DNA of 64,000 nt, taken from Meloidogyne chitwoodi. Lineage: Eukaryota; Nematoda; Chromadorea; Rhabditida; Meloidogynidae. A program made the position numbers and the translations under genes. The DNA lies in the NCBI GenBank assembly GCA_015183035.1, contig JACZZP010000007.1:496001-560000 (forward strand). The letters run 5' to 3'. The notes under the pieces are model-generated. The model worked only from the letters and a program-made list of their open reading frames with translations. It made no database searches and had not been told where the DNA came from. This document shows positions 60,327-64,000 of the stretch, piece after piece. The stretch's first letter is position 1; every line of letters starts with the position of its first letter.

Positions 60327-62510
60327 CCGTATTTACTCTAATAACTACCCTGGGTAATTATTGTTTCAACCTGTAGCTGGAGGGGGTAACTAATACAGGT
60401 GGGGTAATTAATAGAGGTAGGGTAATTATTTTTTCAACCGTTTTTGTGATTTAACAATATGAAAATTTGGCATAATGAATCCGACAATTTGATTCTCTGT
60501 CAGTGAAAAAGGTTTGCATTCTGTTTTTCTTTTTTTATTTTTTATTTATGTAAAGGCTGCAATTTTATTTTTTAACTATTTTTTCATTTAATATTTAATT
60601 TTTGTTTTTTCCCTTAATTATGATTTTAGAAAACTTCCGGTTCGGAAATATTTTTATAAGAAATATGTCGTTAGATGATGAGATAATTGAATTGCAAGAG
60701 GAGCCACAAATTGTTAACAAAAACAAACGATATAAAAGCCATGAAACTTCAGTGAAACTTGAAGCAATTGAATGGGCTCGAAAGAATTCAGTACATTCTG
60801 CTGCAAGGAAATTTAATGTTGACAGGTTTGCATAATAATTTTTCTTTTTCATTTTTTATTTATAGAAAATTGATCAGAAACTGGAGAAGTGATGAAAAAA
60901 AACTTGAACAGCAGACCAATAACAGTATAAAAGGACAAAATCGAAAAAGACTTGATGGAGGTGGTCGCAAAATTCTACATCATCATTTTGATAAAGAACT
61001 GGCGGATTGGGTTAGAGAAATGCGCGAACGTAGGCATCTAGTGTCAAGGCGCATAATACACAACAAAGCCATTGACATTTTTAAAAATACTGATATAAAG
61101 GTTTGAACTTTATTATTAAATATATTTCTCAACAATATTTAGTTATCTAATGGTTGGTTGGCTAAATTTATGAGGCGTAACAACTTTGTTATTCGCCGCG
61201 TCACTACTACTTGTCAGCACCCTCCCGAAAATTATATTGAAGCCATAGCAAAATTTATTGTACATGTTGAACAGCGAAGAAGGGAGGTTTCTTTTTCTGA
61301 AATAATTGCGATGGATGAAACTGCCGTATGGTTTGATGATCCTGGAGGGAGATGCGTAGATTCTCGTGGTGTTAGAGAAGTACTTTTATGTGTTTGTTAT
61401 ATTTTTAAATTATTTTAGGTATCAGTCATAACAACAGGACATGAAAAGATGAGAATAACTGTTTGCCTTTCAGCACGTTCAGATGGAAGGAAGTTAACCT
61501 CTTATGTACTTGTTAAGAATAAGAGACCTATTCCACGTATTGTTGAGCAATTCAAAGGTAAAATAGTCATAAATTGGGCAGGATCTATTTGGATGAACGA
61601 CACAACAACTGAAGATTATCTACGCAAGATTATTGGCTCAAATATTTTTGGAAAAAAAAGGTTGCTTGTTTGGGATACATTTACATCTCATAAAAGCAAT
61701 GCTACTACAAGAGTTTTGAGTGAATTGAAGTTAGAGCCTGCTTTCGTACCAGGAGGTTGTACCAAATTCGTTCAAGTTTGTTTTCGGTGTTAGTTATTTA
61801 ATTTTTTTTAATTTTTAGCCTGGGGATATTAGTTTTAATAAACCATTTAAAGAGAAAGTGAGGCATTTTTATGAAGTATGGATGTTGAATGGCGAAAGGC
61901 ATGAATTTACTTCATCTGGAAATCCAAAACCACCATCTTTGGATATTGTTCTTGATTGGGTTTACAGATCCTGGTCGGAACTTTCTAAAGATGTTATCAT
62001 CAAATCATTTTTGGGTATATTCAATTTTTAATTTCTTTATATTTTTAATAATTTCAGCTTGTGGACTCTCAAATTCTCTTGATGGCTTAGATGATGATTT
62101 AATAGCATGTTTCAAACCTAATGGTTCTATTGGTGAGAAGGGACTTGACATTCTTTCTGAAATGCGTACAAAATCGAAAGCAGCAGATGGGAGTTCTGAG
62201 CAGTCACAGTTTGAAAATGATGAAGCCGATGATGAGGATGGTTATGGTGTAAATCTCAATGGTATAGAAGATGATCTTGATTTGTTTTTTGATATTGAAG
62301 TTTAATATGGGTTTTTTATTAATTTTATTTTATTAATAAATTATTATATAGTAATTTATGGTTGAATTTAATAGGGGGTAATTAATAGAGTGTGGAGAGG
62401 GGGTAATTAATAGAGGTAGGATAATTATTTTTTCAAACTATCGCTGGAGGGGGTAATTAATGGAAGTGGGGTATTTAATAGAGGGAGGGTAATTAATCGA
62501 GTAAATACGG
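60327..62510 (+). mobile_element. pogo/Tigger-type (Tc1-mariner superfamily) transposon, apparently intact
   Basis: Inverted ends ccgtatttactc and gagtaaatacgg are flanked by TA on both sides (60325-60326, 62511-62512). Just inside each end are several direct repeats of 'ggggtaattaatagagg' and 'ctggagggggtaa.taat', in the same orientation at both ends. The element carries a complete transposase gene. Its base composition is markedly less AT-rich than the flanks, suggesting recent arrival. Confidence 0.92.
60665..62305 (+). CDS. pogo-like DDE transposase (complete)
   Basis: Six exons: 60665-60825, 60866-61100, 61143-61379, 61419-61775, 61819-62014, 62058-62305; all phases agree, 477 residues, no internal stop. 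The start MSLDDEIIEL was chosen; an in-frame upstream ATG (60620) would add 15 residues. N-terminal psq/CENP-B-type helix-turn-helix at about 20-60 (YKSHETSVKLEAIEWARKNS), then a second HTH (GWLAKFMRRNNFVIRRVTTT). The DDE_1 domain has D190 in IIAMDETAVWFD, D297 in LLVWDTFTSHKSNA and D333 in PGDISFNKPFK, a DD(35)D spacing as in pogo/Tigger. The C-terminus is acidic (DEADDEDG...DDLDLFFDIEV). It would cut and reinsert the element at TA sites. Confidence 0.93.
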
Positions 62511-62927
62511 TAATTATAATTTTTATAAAACTTTTTTTTCTACATATTTTACTTAAATAAAAATTATTAAATTAATTTCTTTAAATTTTAAACTAAATTA
62601 TTATAATTAAATATTAAATTTAATTCATTTATTTAATAACTGACTATAGAAAAAAACCATCTTGGTACTAAAACTGGTTTCAAGTAATTCACAATGATAA
62701 TGGACTATGCAAAATTTATTTAAATATATTAGAAGGCGCTTTATTCAACAAAATTATTAAATTTATTTAAAACAAAATCAAAAGGAACACATTTTATATA
62801 CTTAAGAAGACTTAAAACATTTTAAATTAGTTTTTAAAATTTATGAAATAATAATATATAATTTTGTTTGATTATGAAAATATATGTACTACCAATTTTG
62901 GCATTGCATTAGCATATACAAAATGCG

Positions 62928-63017
62928 ATGATGGCATCAATTTCGTTACCCGGTGTTCAAAAGAAGAATTCAAGTGACGATGATTTTGCCTCCAATAGAT
63001 CTAAAATTGAACGATAT
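62928..63017 (+). CDS. possible first coding exon of an unrecognised gene
   Basis: ATG ATG at 62928-62933 opens MMASISLPGVQKKNSSDDDF and then ASNRSKIERY, followed by a GTATGA donor at 63018. Codon use and base composition stand out from the flanks. No second exon was found before the window end, so the gene may continue beyond 64000 or this may be a relic. Confidence 0.35.
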
Positions 63018-63100
63018 GTATGAAAAAATGTCCTGGAGGCTCATTACCTATATTAAAAAATTTTACTAAAAATATTTAAAAAAATATTATTAAAACAAAA

Positions 63101-63400
63101 TTTTTTAAATAAATAAATTAAAAACAACAAAATAAACAACAAAAAATTAAAATTTCAAATATTAACTTGAAAATGCCTGATATTTCTTCACTTTCTCAAC
63201 GTTGCCGTTTAGCCTAATATTTAATATTATATTATTAAACATTTTTATTAAATTATATTTAATTAAGCAAGATTAAATAAAAATTAAAAAATAAAAAGCA
63301 ATAATTTGAAATTTCTGAAAAATTTTAAATATACATATTTGTTTGCTTAATATAGCTTTATTTAATTATTTTATAAAATAAATAATTTAAAAAATAGAAC
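63101..63400. repeat. direct repeat copy 2 (partner 57311-57611)
   Basis: Near-identical to copy 1, including 'cctgatatttcttcactttc' and 'caacgttgccgtttagccta'. Downstream the similarity is interrupted and decays. Confidence 0.85.
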
Positions 63401-64000
63401 TATGTAGAAACTTTTTACTTGCAACAACATATTACAACAAAAATAAATTAATATATATCAAAATTTAATACTTACAATATATAATTATTATTTATTTATA
63501 GAAATATAAATTTAATTTTTAAAATTAAACTAATCATTAATAAAAACGTTTAAAATTAATAAATAAAAAATAGAAAAAATAAACATTTAACCCATCTGAT
63601 TTGATTGAAATATTTAAAAATAATTGTTTAAAATAAGACAAGGAATAATGATGGGTATTTTACAAGGATTCAGCAAATAAAGAACTAGAAAAATACATTA
63701 TTCTTTTATGGAACAAATTTTTTATTAATTTGAAAAATCTGAAATTCGTTTAATTTAAATATTTACTAAATATATTCTCCAAAATTATTAAAATAAAATA
63801 AAATTAATACACCAAATAAAAATAATAATTTTGCAAAAATCTTCAAAAAAATAATAAAATATAAGGTTTGTACAATATTTCCTAAATACAATAGTTAACC
63901 TCGCTTGCCAAATTTTTTTCAAAAACTGTAAACAGGCAATATTTAATTATTAAATAATTTTATTTTAAAATTAATAACACTGTAATGTGAGATAAATTTA

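Larger units (their letters stand above)
62511..64000. other. flank to window end, with a repeat
   Basis: AT-rich. It contains the exon-like segment at 62928-63017 and the direct repeat at 63101-63400 with its degenerate extension to about 63780. Nothing else is supported. Confidence 0.4.

Noticed and set aside
60595..60852. 85-codon minus-strand ORF
   Set aside because: It is antisense to transposase exon 1, which has the HTH motif and correct splice sites.

Overview
The window is eukaryotic and extremely AT-rich, with short introns, GT-AG splice sites (and a few apparent GC-AG sites), N/Q-rich low-complexity exons and dense small DNA transposons. A MyoD/HLH-1-type gene, a secreted sigma-class glutathione S-transferase, a microsomal P450, an operon-like gene pair and a tandem family of small signal-peptide proteins point to a nematode. 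A plant-parasitic root-knot type (Meloidogyne-like) is my best guess, but that is inference. All exon models were read by eye; each was checked for conserved splice sites and for codon phase across every junction.

Layout. 1-1.4 kb: the last exon of a secreted-protein family member (copy 0), followed by palindromic repeats. 1.4-8.4 kb, minus strand: a secreted sigma GST (1397-3365), an unrecognised N/Q-rich gene (4191-5300) and the myogenic bHLH gene hlh-1 (5513-8434). The last two are separated by only about 160 bp, as in a nematode operon. 8.4-12.6 kb: hlh-1 upstream region with a tight cluster of CAGCTG E-boxes. 12.6-17 kb, minus strand: a complete 14-exon cytochrome P450 carrying a 577-bp Merlin-like transposon in one intron. 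17.7-31 kb, plus strand: three more copies of the secreted family. Copy A is broken; copies B and C have open reading frames of 385 and 391 codons. They are embedded in nested short transposons with 8-bp target-site duplications.

31.9-52 kb, minus strand: one 20-exon gene for a PH-RA-RhoGAP protein (ARHGAP20-like, about 1455 aa). Its introns, including one of 8.4 kb and one of 3.3 kb, hold many minisatellites sharing the core ATTCTGAT/ATCAGAAT. 52-60.3 kb: AT-rich, with one palindromic hAT-like MITE, a Merlin transposase remnant and few exon-like scraps. 60.3-62.5 kb: an apparently intact pogo/Tigger-type transposon with a complete 6-exon transposase, clearly less AT-rich than its surroundings. 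62.5-64 kb: a possible first exon and a 300-bp direct repeat of sequence at 57.3 kb.

The most novel material is the four-exon secreted family (copies 0, A, B, C). It matches no domain I know, shares a repeated upstream module, and has a common intron 3 that was hit by transposons independently in two copies. No tool was run; homology calls rest on recognised motifs.
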